Shown: positions 36,946-46,302 of the stretch, one piece after another
Layout: each line of letters starts with the position of its first letter
Numbering within the stretch: position 1 is the first letter of the stretch
NCBI RefSeq assembly: GCF_900167945.1
Contig: NZ_FUZA01000002.1
Coordinates: 1,302,001-1,366,000, forward strand
DNA from: Dyadobacter psychrophilus
Lineage (GTDB): Bacteria; Bacteroidota; Bacteroidia; Cytophagales; Spirosomataceae
Reading direction: 5' to 3'
Length of the DNA: 64,000 nucleotides
Made by a program: the position numbers and the translations under genes
Notes under the pieces: generated by a model
Told to the model about the DNA's origin: nothing
Database searches by the model: none
What the model saw: only the letters and a program-made list of their open reading frames with translations

Positions 36946-37800
36946 TTAACGAATGTATGATTTCCGGGCCGTACCCAACCAAAGCAATGTGTTCAAAATC
37001 AATCTGTTCTGAGCTGCATTGTCAAATGTGAATGAGAGCTCTTTATTGGTCTTGTTCTCGTAATCAATGTCGTTATGCCCCATATTCATATACACCATCT
37101 TGTATTTTTTATTGGTCCAAACGACCGGGTAATAACCGCTATGCCAGATTTCGTGCTGTTTTGGACCAGTTCCAAGCGGAAAGCTGGCTGGATCAATGGA
37201 TAACAGGATCTGAATGTCAGGATTCGCTTTCAAGTCCTTTTCCCAACGATACCATTCATTAGGCGACGCTTTTATAGTCCCGGATAGCCCATTTGTAACC
37301 GGACTTTTGGGATCTTCAACCTTCAAAATTGCCGACGTGGGCCGCCATGTATTGCTTTTATACTGCCCCGAACCCAAAAAATCATTGTGATACCAATCCC
37401 AATTTTGCGGATAAGCCGAAGGTGTTAATGCAAATGCGGCAAAATGGAAACCAAGCCAGCCGCCTCCATTCTCCATGTATTTTTGAAATGCTTCGCGCTG
37501 CTCCGGTGTTTCCGGTCTGGTGTCCAGAAATAAAACAACTTCGTAATTCGCAAGGAATGAGGCATTTAAATTATTCCAGTTACTTGTTGTGTCATAAATG
37601 AAGTTGTTTTGTCTCGCCATCTCTGGAAAGCGTTTATTGGCCTCTCCAACAAAACTGACATGTGCGCGGTCATTCTTTCCAGTGAAGAAAGCGATGACTT
37701 TAAACTGAGATTGCGCCAACACGACGATTGGCGATAAGGTGGTCATGAAAAGTAGCAAGCCAAGGATCGTTCGGCTCAGGATTTTGGTAACAGCGGGCAT
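36946..37800 (-). CDS. Exported ThuA-like (trehalose utilisation) domain protein
   Basis: 284 aa with a signal peptide (about 1-29, ends VVLAQ). The body is a glutamine-amidotransferase-like ThuA fold: FKVIAFFTGKNDRAHVSFVG, then YEVVLFLDTRPETPEQREAF, the GGGWLGFHFAAFA elbow and the C-terminal PVVWTNKKYKMVYMNMGHND. ThuA proteins are linked to trehalose and other keto-sugar catabolism; the exported forms are frequent in Bacteroidota and likely act on glycosides or sugar derivatives in the periplasm. The usual catalytic Cys of amidotransferases is not at the elbow, as is normal for ThuA. The start is ATG at 37800, divergent from tex. Confidence 0.9.
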   Translation of the reverse strand: MPAVTKILSRTILGLLLFMTTLSPIVVLAQSQFKVIAFFTGKNDRAHVSFVGEANKRFPEMARQNNFIYDTTSNWNNLNASFLANYEVVLFLDTRPETPEQREAFQKYMENGGGWLGFHFAAFALTPSAYPQNWDWYHNDFLGSGQYKSNTWRPTSAILKVEDPKSPVTNGLSGTIKASPNEWYRWEKDLKANPDIQILLSIDPASFPLGTGPKQHEIWHSGYYPVVWTNKKYKMVYMNMGHNDIDYENKTNKELSFTFDNAAQNRLILNTLLWLGTARKSYIR

Positions 37801-37898
37801 AAGGAAGGAAAGTTAAAGGCATTAAATCTACGAATATCTGCTTTATTTGCGGAATGAATTTTAGTCCGTTGATCTAACGAATACCCAATTTTATACAA

Positions 37899-40016
37899 AT
37901 GAATTTCCCCTACATTGCCCGGCAGACGTCTATTTCTGAAAAACAGGTTAGAAATACCATCCAACTTTTTGAAGAAGGCGCGACCCTGCCGTTTATATCG
38001 CGTTACCGGAAGGAAGCCACGGGCGGGTTGGACGAAGTACAGATCGGAGCGATAAGGGATGCCTGGCAGAAGCAGCTGGAAGTTGAAAAGCGTCGTGAGG
38101 CGATCTTGAAAAGCATTGAAGAGCAGGGAAAACTTACCCCTGACCTCCGCAAGCAGCTTGAAAATGTGTTTTCAATGGTTGAGTTGGAAGACATTTACCT
38201 GCCCTACAAACAAAAAAGAAAGACACGGGCAGGAATTGCTATTGAACGTGGGCTAGAACCGCTTGCGCAATTGATTTTTACAGGAAAAGAGTCTGATCCG
38301 GAAAGAAAGGCTGCCTCGTTTTTGAATGACCAGGTTGCTTCGGTGGATGATGCTTTACAGGGAGCCAGGGACATTATCGCAGAGTGGATCAACGAAAATC
38401 AGGATTCACGGACCCGCATCCGGAATCTTTTCCAGCGCGGGGCAATCATTACTTCCAAGGTAAAAAAGAAGAAAGAGGAAGAAGGGGTAAAATATCGCGA
38501 TTACTTCGACTTTTCAGAACCATTGTCCCGCATTCCTTCGCATAGGTTGCTGGCCATCCGTCGCGGGGAAGAGGAAGGAATTTTAAATGTAACGATTTCG
38601 CCGGATGAAGATCAGGCCATAGAAGCCTTAGACAGGCTTTTCCGCAAAGGACCGCCTGCTGTGCTGACTCAAATGGAGCTTGCCATTTCGGATAGTTACA
38701 AGCGGCTTTTGAAACCTTCCATTGAGACGGAATTTGCAAAGATTTCAAAAGAGAAGGCTGATGTTGCTGCTATCCAGGTTTTTACGGAGAATCTTCGACA
38801 ACTCTTGCTGGCATCGCCGCTTGGACAAAAAAGCGTGTTAGCCATTGACCCCGGCTACCGCACTGGATGCAAGGTTGTGGTGTTGGATAGCCAGGGCAAT
38901 CTGGTGGCCGATCAGGTGATTTATCCATTTGATAAACCTGCGGAGGCCAATGTTAAACTTTCGGACCTGATCCAGAAATGGAAAATCGAGGCAATCGCCG
39001 TGGGAAATGGAACGGCGGGAAGGGAGACAGAGGATTTTGTGAGAAAGCTTTTGGCGAATGCAGGGAAGTCAGAAGAGGTGGGTTTGTTCATGGTGAGTGA
39101 GCAAGGGGCTTCTATCTACTCAGCTTCGGATGTGGCGCGGGAAGAATTTCCGGATAAAGATGTAACCGTGCGTGGATCTGTGTCGATCGGCCGCCGATTG
39201 ATGGACCCATTGGCCGAGTTGGTAAAAATTGATCCAAAATCCATTGGCGTAGGTCAGTATCAGCACGATGTAGACCAGAATTCATTGCGAAATGCTTTGG
39301 ATACAGTCGTGGAAAGCTGCGTAAATTCCGTAGGCGTAAATCTCAACACGGCCAGCAAGCATCTTTTGCGCTATGTATCGGGCCTGGGAACGGCTCTGGC
39401 GCAGAATATCGTGGATTTTAGGGCCAAAAATGGTGACTTCAAATCTCGTCAGCAATTATTAAAAGTGCCGCGTCTCGGATCGAAGGCTTTCGAACAGGCT
39501 GCTGGCTTTCTACGCATTGAAAATGGAGCTAATCCATTGGATAACAGTGCAGTACATCCAGAACGTTACGATGTTGTGGGTCAGATGGCCAAAGATGTAG
39601 GTGCAAACATTAAGGATCTTATGCAGAAGCCTGACCTAAGAAAGCAGATCAAGCCGGAGAAATATGTTTCGGAATCAGTCGGGCTTCCCACATTGAAAGA
39701 CATTCTGCTTGAACTTGAAAAGCCGTCGCGTGATCCACGGGAGGGAATGAAGAAATTTGAGTTTGACAGTTCGGTCAGAAAACCGGAAGATTTGAAAGTG
39801 GGTATGGTGCTCCCTGGCATTGTTACCAACATTACTGCTTTTGGCGCCTTCGTAGATGTCGGCGTGAAGCAGGACGGGTTGGTTCACGTTTCGCAGATGG
39901 CGGATAAATTTATCAAAGATCCTAACGAAGTTGTGAAGTTACAGCAAATCGTCAGCGTGAAAGTGACTGAGGTTGATTTAGCAAGAAAACGCATCGCACT
40001 CAGCATGAAGTTATAG
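37899..40016 (+). CDS. tex: Tex-family RNA-binding transcription accessory protein
   Basis: 705 aa. It has an N-terminal Tex helical domain (1-190, QTSISEKQVRNTIQLFEEGATLPFISRYRKE read in parts), a YqgF/RuvX-like domain (about 310-430, LAIDPGYRTGCKVVVLDSQG), helix-hairpin-helix segments (about 490-560, VGVNLNTASKHLLRYVSGLG) and a C-terminal S1 domain (about 635-705, GIVTNITAFGAFVDVGVKQDG). Tex binds nucleic acid and affects transcription and stress tolerance. It is slightly shorter than the roughly 770-aa E. coli protein but has all domains. The start is ATG at 37899; a terminator follows. Confidence 0.96.
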   Translation: MNFPYIARQTSISEKQVRNTIQLFEEGATLPFISRYRKEATGGLDEVQIGAIRDAWQKQLEVEKRREAILKSIEEQGKLTPDLRKQLENVFSMVELEDIYLPYKQKRKTRAGIAIERGLEPLAQLIFTGKESDPERKAASFLNDQVASVDDALQGARDIIAEWINENQDSRTRIRNLFQRGAIITSKVKKKKEEEGVKYRDYFDFSEPLSRIPSHRLLAIRRGEEEGILNVTISPDEDQAIEALDRLFRKGPPAVLTQMELAISDSYKRLLKPSIETEFAKISKEKADVAAIQVFTENLRQLLLASPLGQKSVLAIDPGYRTGCKVVVLDSQGNLVADQVIYPFDKPAEANVKLSDLIQKWKIEAIAVGNGTAGRETEDFVRKLLANAGKSEEVGLFMVSEQGASIYSASDVAREEFPDKDVTVRGSVSIGRRLMDPLAELVKIDPKSIGVGQYQHDVDQNSLRNALDTVVESCVNSVGVNLNTASKHLLRYVSGLGTALAQNIVDFRAKNGDFKSRQQLLKVPRLGSKAFEQAAGFLRIENGANPLDNSAVHPERYDVVGQMAKDVGANIKDLMQKPDLRKQIKPEKYVSESVGLPTLKDILLELEKPSRDPREGMKKFEFDSSVRKPEDLKVGMVLPGIVTNITAFGAFVDVGVKQDGLVHVSQMADKFIKDPNEVVKLQQIVSVKVTEVDLARKRIALSMKL

Positions 40017-40023
40017 AAATACT

Positions 40024-40060
40024 AAGCCAATCCGGGTATCCCAAACCGGATTGGCTTTTT
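40024..40060. terminator. Bidirectional intrinsic terminator after tex
   Basis: 12-bp perfect stem AAGCCAATCCGG / CCGGATTGGCTT (40024-40035 with 40046-40057, 10-nt loop), followed by TTTTT on the plus strand. The convergent SRPBCC gene stops at 40070, so it may end both transcripts. Confidence 0.85.
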
Positions 40061-40069
40061 GCTAACCCC

Positions 40070-40516
40070 TTAAAGTACGTGTTTTCTGTCGCCTTCGAGA
40101 ATGCGTTTGATATTTCCGACCACTTTCATCCAGTTTTCTTCCGCCGCAACCACCGCTTCGTCCGTTTCCAGATTGTCCTGGGTTATGGTGAGTGTTGTCT
40201 CGTCGTCGTATTCTGAAATGTGATAGGTAACGTGTGCGTAGTTATCTTCAAAATCGTCGGTGCCTGAAAGCGGGCTCCAGTAAGTGTAGCTGAGGACGCG
40301 CTCCGGAATTATTTCCAGTATCGTTCCTTTATCCTCATAAGGTCTGCCTTCCCAAACGCCTTTGTATGTGATCGGGCTGCCAACCTGCCAATCAGAATAC
40401 ACTTCTGCTCCGTACATATATTGTTTAACAATCTCCGGGTCTATCAGCGCTTTCCATACAGATGACGGGCTGGAATAAATGGATGTGGATGTAGTTGCAA
40501 TCAGTTTTCTGTTCAT
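40070..40516 (-). CDS. SRPBCC/AHSA1-like domain protein
   Basis: 148 aa, one START/Bet-v1-type domain. It begins with STSIYSSPSSVWKALIDPEI and contains YMYGAEVYSDWQVGSPITYKG and WEGRPYEDKGTILEIIPERV, the strand pattern of the AHSA1 (CalC-like) branch. It has no signal peptide, so it is cytoplasmic. The ligand is unknown. The start is ATG at 40516, divergent from another SRPBCC gene at 40628; the shared 111-bp region could hold promoters for both. Confidence 0.88.
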   Translation of the reverse strand: MNRKLIATTSTSIYSSPSSVWKALIDPEIVKQYMYGAEVYSDWQVGSPITYKGVWEGRPYEDKGTILEIIPERVLSYTYWSPLSGTDDFEDNYAHVTYHISEYDDETTLTITQDNLETDEAVVAAEENWMKVVGNIKRILEGDRKHVL

Positions 40517-40627
40517 GTTTTCGGAATTAGGTCATGCCAAAAACATAGAGAAAACCATGCCAAGAGTATGCATTTTGGTCTGGTACGCATGTTTTAGCGT
40601 ATATAGTTCCAACATAAATCATTAGAA

Positions 40628-41107
40628 GTGCAAGAATTATATTTTAAGCAAAATCTGCCCATTTCCCTGGATGAAGCATGGTCATTTTTTTCCAATCCGG
40701 GAAACTTAAAAGAGATTACGCCTGCCAAAATGGGCTTCGTCGTGACGTCTTCGTATCATGGAGAAAAAATGTATGCGGGACAGATTATCCGATATATCGT
40801 AAAACCGGTTTTGGGGATTCCACTTAAATGGTGTACAGAAATTACGCATGTGGCTGATAAACAATACTTTGTAGATGAGCAGCGTTTTGGGCCGTATGCA
40901 TTCTGGCATCATCAGCATCATTTTACGGAGATTCCGGGCGGCGTAATGATGGAAGATATATTGAATTATAAGGTTCCCTTTGGTTTCCTGGGCGGCTGGG
41001 TAAATGCGCTGTTTGTCAGAAATGAAGTGAATCAGATTTTTGAATATCGAAGAAAAATCCTCACGGAACGATTCGGAACTAGAAGTTATACTGAACCCGG
41101 CATGTGA
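40628..41107 (+). CDS. SRPBCC-family (ligand-binding/cyclase-like) protein, GTG start
   Basis: 159 aa, a START-like domain of the type often labelled SRPBCC or cell-division inhibitor: it opens QNLPISLDEAWSFFSNPGNL and contains EITPAKMGFVV, HHQHHFTEIPGGVMMEDILNY and a C-terminal helix ending FEYRRKILTERFG. GTG at 40628 is used, because no ATG lies near the conserved N-terminus. Its 3' end overlaps the 3' end of the convergent porin gene by 29 bp. It is the divergent partner of the SRPBCC gene at 40070-40516; whether the pair acts together is unknown. Confidence 0.82.
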   Translation: MQELYFKQNLPISLDEAWSFFSNPGNLKEITPAKMGFVVTSSYHGEKMYAGQIIRYIVKPVLGIPLKWCTEITHVADKQYFVDEQRFGPYAFWHHQHHFTEIPGGVMMEDILNYKVPFGFLGGWVNALFVRNEVNQIFEYRRKILTERFGTRSYTEPGM

Positions 41108-42401
41108 AAAGGTCGTCCGGCGCATCCGTTTCGAAGCCTGTCAATGCAGATTTCTCATTTCTGACGAAGTCGTAATGAAACGTGAATTTGAGCGACTCAT
41201 TTGCAATGTATACGTAAGCCATTCCGATGGTGTCATAACGCAAATCAGCTTTATTAAAGCCTCTTGCACTCGATATTTCCGTTCCTGAAACACGCTTATT
41301 CGGGTCATACCAGTCGTATTTGAGTACAAACTGGTGTTCGAGGCTGCCCAAATGCTGCAAAAAATAGAAGTAAGCGCCGTCAAAATTTCGGACGTAAAGG
41401 GGATCTTTTGCACCATTCGTTACCGGATACACACCGGGTGTTTCACTGCTCGCGAATGTTGCCGTCTGGTCGCCGCGAACGTATTCCAGCCTGAATTCGG
41501 TTTCGCCCCTTTTATTTGGAAAGGAAATCTGGAAATCGGCCCCCGCATAGTTTCTGGGTGCAACTTTCAGATAGTTTCCGGCTGATGAATCACGGACCAT
41601 TGCATATTCTCCTGCATTAACCTTCGTACGATACAAAACCGGCGACTGACTGGTGATCCCGCCCGCATAGCCTGACACCGCTGCGGAGATCGTCGCACCA
41701 CCTAAGGCAGTTATTTTGGACGGCTTCAAACTAAAACGGCCAATGATATCTTTATGGCTGTCATAATCCATCGGCCCGGACATGCCTTGACCGTTGAACA
41801 CGCCCACGTCCAGTTTTAGCTTTTGCGAAAATCTAATTGACTTGCGACTGGTGACAGTCAGCATTACACCGATATCCCGCTCGGTCCGCATTAATATCTG
41901 CGACATTCTTCCCCGTTCGGGCGTTTCGCGGTTAGCAGATGAAAGGTTGACTTCATAGCCAAATGGCCTTGCAAACATTCCAGTCGTCAATGCGAAAATC
42001 TTGAACTTGTTTTCATAAAACCTTCCCCAAAAATCGCGGATCGCCACGCCTCGCTCTGTTCCGTCAAACTGGAAAACAAAGTATGATGTTGGATCACTGT
42101 GTTCGTTCAAATGCGCATAATCTACGCGCAAGCGCCCGCGACGAAGCATGAAACGGTTGTTCGACTGTGCTGAGAAATTTCCGCCACCGTAGGTTTCGGC
42201 TCCCTTCTTTGTAATGAACTGAAATTGAGGCTGTATATAGCCGCTGATCCTGACCCGGTTGTATCGCTCGTAAATGGAAAGCATTCCTTTTCCCATTTGA
42301 TTGGTTGTATCCACCAGGTCCATCAGGAAGCGTTGTGAGAAGGCTTCCGAAGTACTTAATAGGGCAAAAAAGAATAACAAACCGGTAATGCGGGATTTCA
42401 T
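41079..42401 (-). CDS. Outer-membrane porin (phosphate-selective porin O/P-like)
   Basis: About 440 aa. The signal peptide MKSRITGLLFFFALLSTSEA ends FSQ. The body is a beta-barrel opening with IQPQFQFITKKGAETYGGG and RFMLRRGRLRVDYAHLNEH (OprP/OprO-like pattern) and ends in the aromatic strand CRVQYNF, as outer-membrane proteins do. It probably forms a diffusion channel for an anion or small solute; substrate unknown. I used ATG at 42401 because the signal peptide begins there; ATG at 42455 would put 18 extra residues before it. The last 29 bp overlap the convergent SRPBCC gene. Confidence 0.88.
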   Translation of the reverse strand: MKSRITGLLFFFALLSTSEAFSQRFLMDLVDTTNQMGKGMLSIYERYNRVRISGYIQPQFQFITKKGAETYGGGNFSAQSNNRFMLRRGRLRVDYAHLNEHSDPTSYFVFQFDGTERGVAIRDFWGRFYENKFKIFALTTGMFARPFGYEVNLSSANRETPERGRMSQILMRTERDIGVMLTVTSRKSIRFSQKLKLDVGVFNGQGMSGPMDYDSHKDIIGRFSLKPSKITALGGATISAAVSGYAGGITSQSPVLYRTKVNAGEYAMVRDSSAGNYLKVAPRNYAGADFQISFPNKRGETEFRLEYVRGDQTATFASSETPGVYPVTNGAKDPLYVRNFDGAYFYFLQHLGSLEHQFVLKYDWYDPNKRVSGTEISSARGFNKADLRYDTIGMAYVYIANESLKFTFHYDFVRNEKSALTGFETDAPDDLFTCRVQYNF

Positions 42402-42855
42402 TGGAACGAAGTTGGTGTCAGCAAATGGGCTACAAAGAACTTTATTTTCCGCCAATAATGTTGCCCGCCAACGATAACTTTCTTCTAATTGTGTTTGCGC
42501 ATGCCCTGTGATCGATGTTATTATTCAATGTTTCAAGACGTTAGTAACACCTTTTTGCATTTGAATATTTCCAAGAATGATGACAGAGAAGAGCTTAATA
42601 GGTTAGAAGGAAGATCTTTTGAAATGTAAAATACTTTTCGTCAAATATTAATGTATAAAAAGTCCTTTTACATTATATTTTTTTAGAAAGTTATTTATGT
42701 TATATACTTTTAAAATGTATTTTATGGAAGATATGTACAATTAGTACAGTTGTATGTTATTTGTATAAATAGGCTTGGACGGATTATACTTATGTAAAAT
42801 ATCAAACATTCAATACTATTTATACAAACTAGTCTGTTAGTTATCTAGTAATCAA
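42402..42855. other. AT-rich intergenic region, no gene seen
   Basis: About 450 bp between the porin start and the stop of the NAD(P)-binding gene. Most of it is extremely AT-rich. It contains ATTCAATAC at 42808-42816 (also found at 24967-24975 and inverted at 28605-28613) and small inverted repeats near 42736-42754. Nothing coding is supported. Confidence 0.5.
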
Positions 42856-43509
42856 TTAGTAAGCTGCTGTGAACCGCTTCTTGGCAAACTGAGGATTCTC
42901 AACTTCATCAACAACTGCCACCGAAAGATCTTCAACGGCAATAATGCTTCTTCCATGCTCATTATAAACCGGCGTATCAAGCGATGTGCGGTAAGTGCCA
43001 GTCCGTTTGCCGGAAGTGCCTGGGTGCATCTCGATAGCAGGGCTCACATATGTCCAGTACAACGTATCTTCCTCCTTGATCATGCCCTGATATTTTCGTG
43101 CAGCACCAGCGCCTGCCTTGTATTCTTCCGGGAAATCCGGGGTGTCGATTAATTGTAATCCAGGGGCTACTTCCAGGCTTCCGGCGCCGCCTATGACGAT
43201 GAATCTTTTTACTCCGGCTTGCTTCACACCTGTCTGAATGGACTGCGCGCCTTCAAGATATTCGGCGTAAATATTGGGATTGGTCCAGCCGGGATTATAT
43301 GCGCTGACAACCACATCCGAGCCGGCAACAGCTTCTTCCACTTCGGAAGTGTTGAGAACATCAGCTTGTTTGGGTGTTACCAGGTCGCTGTCGGTAGGGA
43401 TCTTTTCAATGTTTCTGGCGATCGCGGTAACCTCGTGGCCGCGTGATATCAACTCTTGCAAAAGGGGAGCGCCGACAAATCCTGTTGCGCCGATTAATGC
43501 TACTTTCAT
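42856..43509 (-). CDS. NAD(P)-binding Rossmann protein (NADH-flavin reductase-like, atypical SDR)
   Basis: 217 aa. The nucleotide-binding loop GATGFVG is at the N-terminus (VALIGATGFVGAPLLQELIS), followed by PKQADVLNTSEVEEAVAG and GVKRFIVIGGAGSLEVAPG, as in the COG2910-type NmrA-like/atypical SDR family. It probably reduces flavin or an unknown small molecule with NAD(P)H in the cytoplasm. It is flanked on both sides by unusually long AT-rich gaps (about 450 and 526 bp), so it stands alone in transcription. The start is ATG at 43509. Confidence 0.9.
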   Translation of the reverse strand: MKVALIGATGFVGAPLLQELISRGHEVTAIARNIEKIPTDSDLVTPKQADVLNTSEVEEAVAGSDVVVSAYNPGWTNPNIYAEYLEGAQSIQTGVKQAGVKRFIVIGGAGSLEVAPGLQLIDTPDFPEEYKAGAGAARKYQGMIKEEDTLYWTYVSPAIEMHPGTSGKRTGTYRTSLDTPVYNEHGRSIIAVEDLSVAVVDEVENPQFAKKRFTAAY

Positions 43510-44035
43510 TCTTGGGTTTGGTTTAAAATGGAACTGATTGAGATTAAGGAATTAATTTTTTGTGTGCTCGGATTGAAATGTTACAAAAATCTGATAGTGG
43601 TTTTTCGTTTGGAAGTGTTTGAACATATGCTCTTCGCCATATAAAGAGTGTCAAGATAAACATTATTTCCAAGCAGATATCGAACTCTGATCAATTAATA
43701 CAATGTGTTAAACCGCTGAATATTAAAGACTTATCTATAAATACATTTTATATTAAACATACAATTTTGACATTTAAAATTTATTAAAAGTATTGAGATA
43801 ATAATACTTTTAATAAATATAATAAGTAGTTGACTAATAGAGCATCCTATATGTATTGTGTTCTTCTAAAAGGGCTATTTCAACACTTATATTTTTTACT
43901 AATTATTAATATAAAAAGTATTAAAAGTTATGTATGTTTTATATTTACTTACAATAAAATATGTCTAATACTTGCAATATATATTGAATGTCTCGAACAG
44001 ATCATAAGTAACGGCCGAACCAAAAGTTTTATAAG
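43510..44035. other. AT-rich gap with a 16-bp perfect palindrome
   Basis: 526 bp without a supportable gene; an open frame near 43830-44066 has no protein-like composition. It contains a perfect inverted repeat with 16-bp arms at 43779-43794 and 43803-43818 (8-bp spacer GAGATAAT). The inner 14-mer AATACTTTTAATAA also occurs once at 24971-24984. Confidence 0.55.
43779..43818. repeat. AT-rich 16-bp perfect inverted repeat
   Basis: Left arm 43779-43794 and right arm 43803-43818 are fully complementary. It lies 270 bp upstream of the NAD(P)-binding gene start and about 220 bp past the CHU_C gene stop. It could be an operator or a cruciform; no T-tract is present. Confidence 0.5.
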
Positions 44036-46240
44036 TTATTTTAGAATGGTTAGCCCACCTTTATAGGACTTTTGGGTATACTGCACAACGTAATAATAAT
44101 AACCCTGCGAGACGCTGGTAGGGCACCAGTTTTTACGGATCTTGGAATAATAAACTTGCTTGCCCCAACGGTTGAAGATGGTCACATCTTTGAACTGGTT
44201 GACACAGTTGTCTGCTGGCAAATGTTCTAAAACAAAGCAGTCATTTTTGCCGTCATTATTAGGCGTGATCACATTTGGAAATTCGGGAACCACGTCCGAA
44301 GCGTCGTCCTTCACGGTCACTTTTACGGTGGTAGTGTCTGTGGCGGCAGCGCAGCTTTTATCCTGAGTGATGAAGTCGATCGTGAATATTCTTTCGGATG
44401 CTCCTTCAAGCATTGAGCATTCAGGCGACCAGGCGTAAGGTGACGTTACCTGCTTCACGCCAGTTTTGTTTGCGAACTTCATCCCGGCATCGCTAATGCT
44501 GAACCCCCGGCCGGCTGCGGCGAGGCTGATCGTATTGGTGTCAGGATCTGTGGCAAGCACATCAAAAACGATTTCAGAGCTGCTGCCAATCGTATAGGTG
44601 ATCTCTGGTGTTGCCAGTGACGTTTCGACTGCTGGCGGGTTGTTTGGGGATTGGTCAATGATAAAATAGACAGGCTTGGAGACTGCCAGCGGATTGCCGA
44701 CACAGCGCATATCTTCCACTTTGAAATCGACAGCAAGTGTATCGCCCTTTTTGGCATTGCAAGGTGGCGTCCATTTAAAAGTCTGCTGGATCTGCGCTTT
44801 TCCGCTGATGGCTTTGAAATCCATAGCCATATCCACCATATTGAAATCCTGTCCGCGGCCCGAAAGGGCAATGCTGTCTTTATCAATGTCCTTTCCAAAT
44901 ACGGTGAATGTAATCGGCACGCCAGCCGTCACGTGCACATACTGGCCGGGTAGGGAAGTGGTTACCTCGGGCGATTTGTTGCCGCTGCTCTCCCGGCGGA
45001 TCAGAATGCTCAGCGTGTCCATCAGCGGGACGGGGCAGCTTTCGTCCTCTGCGATCAATTCGATCTTAATGGGACGATTATCATATGTGACAAAGCATTC
45101 ATCCAGGCAAACCTCAAATTTCAACGTGTCGTTTGCGATTTTTGTTTTGAATTCTGCGGGCAAGATCGTAAAGTAGTCTTTGGAATTGTTTACAGCGCGG
45201 CCATTGATACGGATGATCTGATTGACGGTCGGATCGGTCACCATTACTTCAAAGCAGTTTGGGTCGCCTTCTTTTACAGTGATAATTTCATTTTCTGTAT
45301 AATAAGTGTTTTTGCCTTTTGGTTTAAATAACAATTTCGGCGCGTCCATTTTTGGGCAATCAACTACTTTCAACTGGAAATCGCGGGTTAGGCTGCCGAT
45401 TTTTACACCATTCCGGAACTCGTCCACCTGCACCGCAAACACGTATAAGCCCACATTTCCCGGTGTGACAGAAAGCATGCCCGTTTTGGCATTCACTGTC
45501 AATGGTTTCGGGCCGGGAATAATATTGGCCTCTGAAATGCCCGGCAGCCAGGTAAGGCGCGGATAATTGGAGGAGCCCCTTGCTTCCACGCTCGGGTTGG
45601 CTTTGTCAGAAAATCCCTGCATTGGCGTAATGAGCTTGTAAGTAAGGCTGTCGCCGTCGGCATCCGTTCCTCCAAAATCAAAGAAAAATGGAGAATTGAC
45701 GCAGGCATAGTCACCCTTTATCGCAGGAAAGACGGGAGATGAGTTCTTGAAATTTGCATTGTTTTTAAAAAGGGGAGGAAATTCGAGATAAAAAAGGCTT
45801 CCTGCATCTCCCGGCGCCTGAATATTGGTGATCGTGCCGTTCCGGCAGCAGCGGTCCCAAACCATATAATAGCCCTGCGGATCACTGAAATCGGTCGGTT
45901 CCAGCCGCAAAGACGAGCTGTAAGTGATCATATATGTTTCCAACGACGATATTCCGCACTGCGGATTAGCATACGTGACCGATTTTCGTTCTATTTTTGG
46001 GGCCTGAAGATAACCGATCGGCTGATTGTCGCGTTTTCTGAACACGTAAATGTTTACAAACGGGTCTTCTGCGCCTGGATTACCATTGAGGGCATCAAAA
46101 TACATCGTTAAGCCGATGTTATAGTTATAATAATTGTTTGGATTTTCAGTGATAAATAGCTGACCGCCAACGATATGAGTTGCATAGGTTTTGGAAAAGG
46201 CAAACAGCATCAGCATGAATAAGATGTACCGTTTTTTCAT
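44036..46240 (-). CDS. Large secreted protein with gliding-motility-type C-terminal (CHU_C, T9SS type B) domain
   Basis: 734 aa with signal peptide (core LFMLMLFAFSKTYA). It opens THIVGGQLFITENPNNYYNY, as in the gliding-motility-associated PKD-like surface proteins. A middle of repeated Ig-like/cadherin-like modules (for example VHVTAGVPITFTVFGKDIDKD and its later counterpart TYTIGSSSEIVFDVLATDPD) leads to a CHU_C domain in the last 85 residues: NVITPNNDGKNDCFVLEHL, TIFNRWGKQVYYS and a terminal GGLTILK. The CHU_C domain directs export by the type IX secretion system and attachment to the cell surface. Cys residues are regularly spaced and probably form disulfides. The start is ATG at 46240, 62 bp from the divergent rlmD-like gene. 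Confidence 0.93.
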   Translation of the reverse strand: MKKRYILFMLMLFAFSKTYATHIVGGQLFITENPNNYYNYNIGLTMYFDALNGNPGAEDPFVNIYVFRKRDNQPIGYLQAPKIERKSVTYANPQCGISSLETYMITYSSSLRLEPTDFSDPQGYYMVWDRCCRNGTITNIQAPGDAGSLFYLEFPPLFKNNANFKNSSPVFPAIKGDYACVNSPFFFDFGGTDADGDSLTYKLITPMQGFSDKANPSVEARGSSNYPRLTWLPGISEANIIPGPKPLTVNAKTGMLSVTPGNVGLYVFAVQVDEFRNGVKIGSLTRDFQLKVVDCPKMDAPKLLFKPKGKNTYYTENEIITVKEGDPNCFEVMVTDPTVNQIIRINGRAVNNSKDYFTILPAEFKTKIANDTLKFEVCLDECFVTYDNRPIKIELIAEDESCPVPLMDTLSILIRRESSGNKSPEVTTSLPGQYVHVTAGVPITFTVFGKDIDKDSIALSGRGQDFNMVDMAMDFKAISGKAQIQQTFKWTPPCNAKKGDTLAVDFKVEDMRCVGNPLAVSKPVYFIIDQSPNNPPAVETSLATPEITYTIGSSSEIVFDVLATDPDTNTISLAAAGRGFSISDAGMKFANKTGVKQVTSPYAWSPECSMLEGASERIFTIDFITQDKSCAAATDTTTVKVTVKDDASDVVPEFPNVITPNNDGKNDCFVLEHLPADNCVNQFKDVTIFNRWGKQVYYSKIRKNWCPTSVSQGYYYYVVQYTQKSYKGGLTILK

Positions 46241-46302
46241 GGCTTGACAAGGGAGTAGAATTTATCCGATAGGATTTGGAATTAGAAATTTAAAAAAGAA
46301 AT

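Noticed and set aside
43830..44066. Open frame in the AT-rich gap past the NAD(P)-binding gene
   Set aside because: Its residues reflect AT-rich composition only, and it runs into the CHU_C gene on the other strand.
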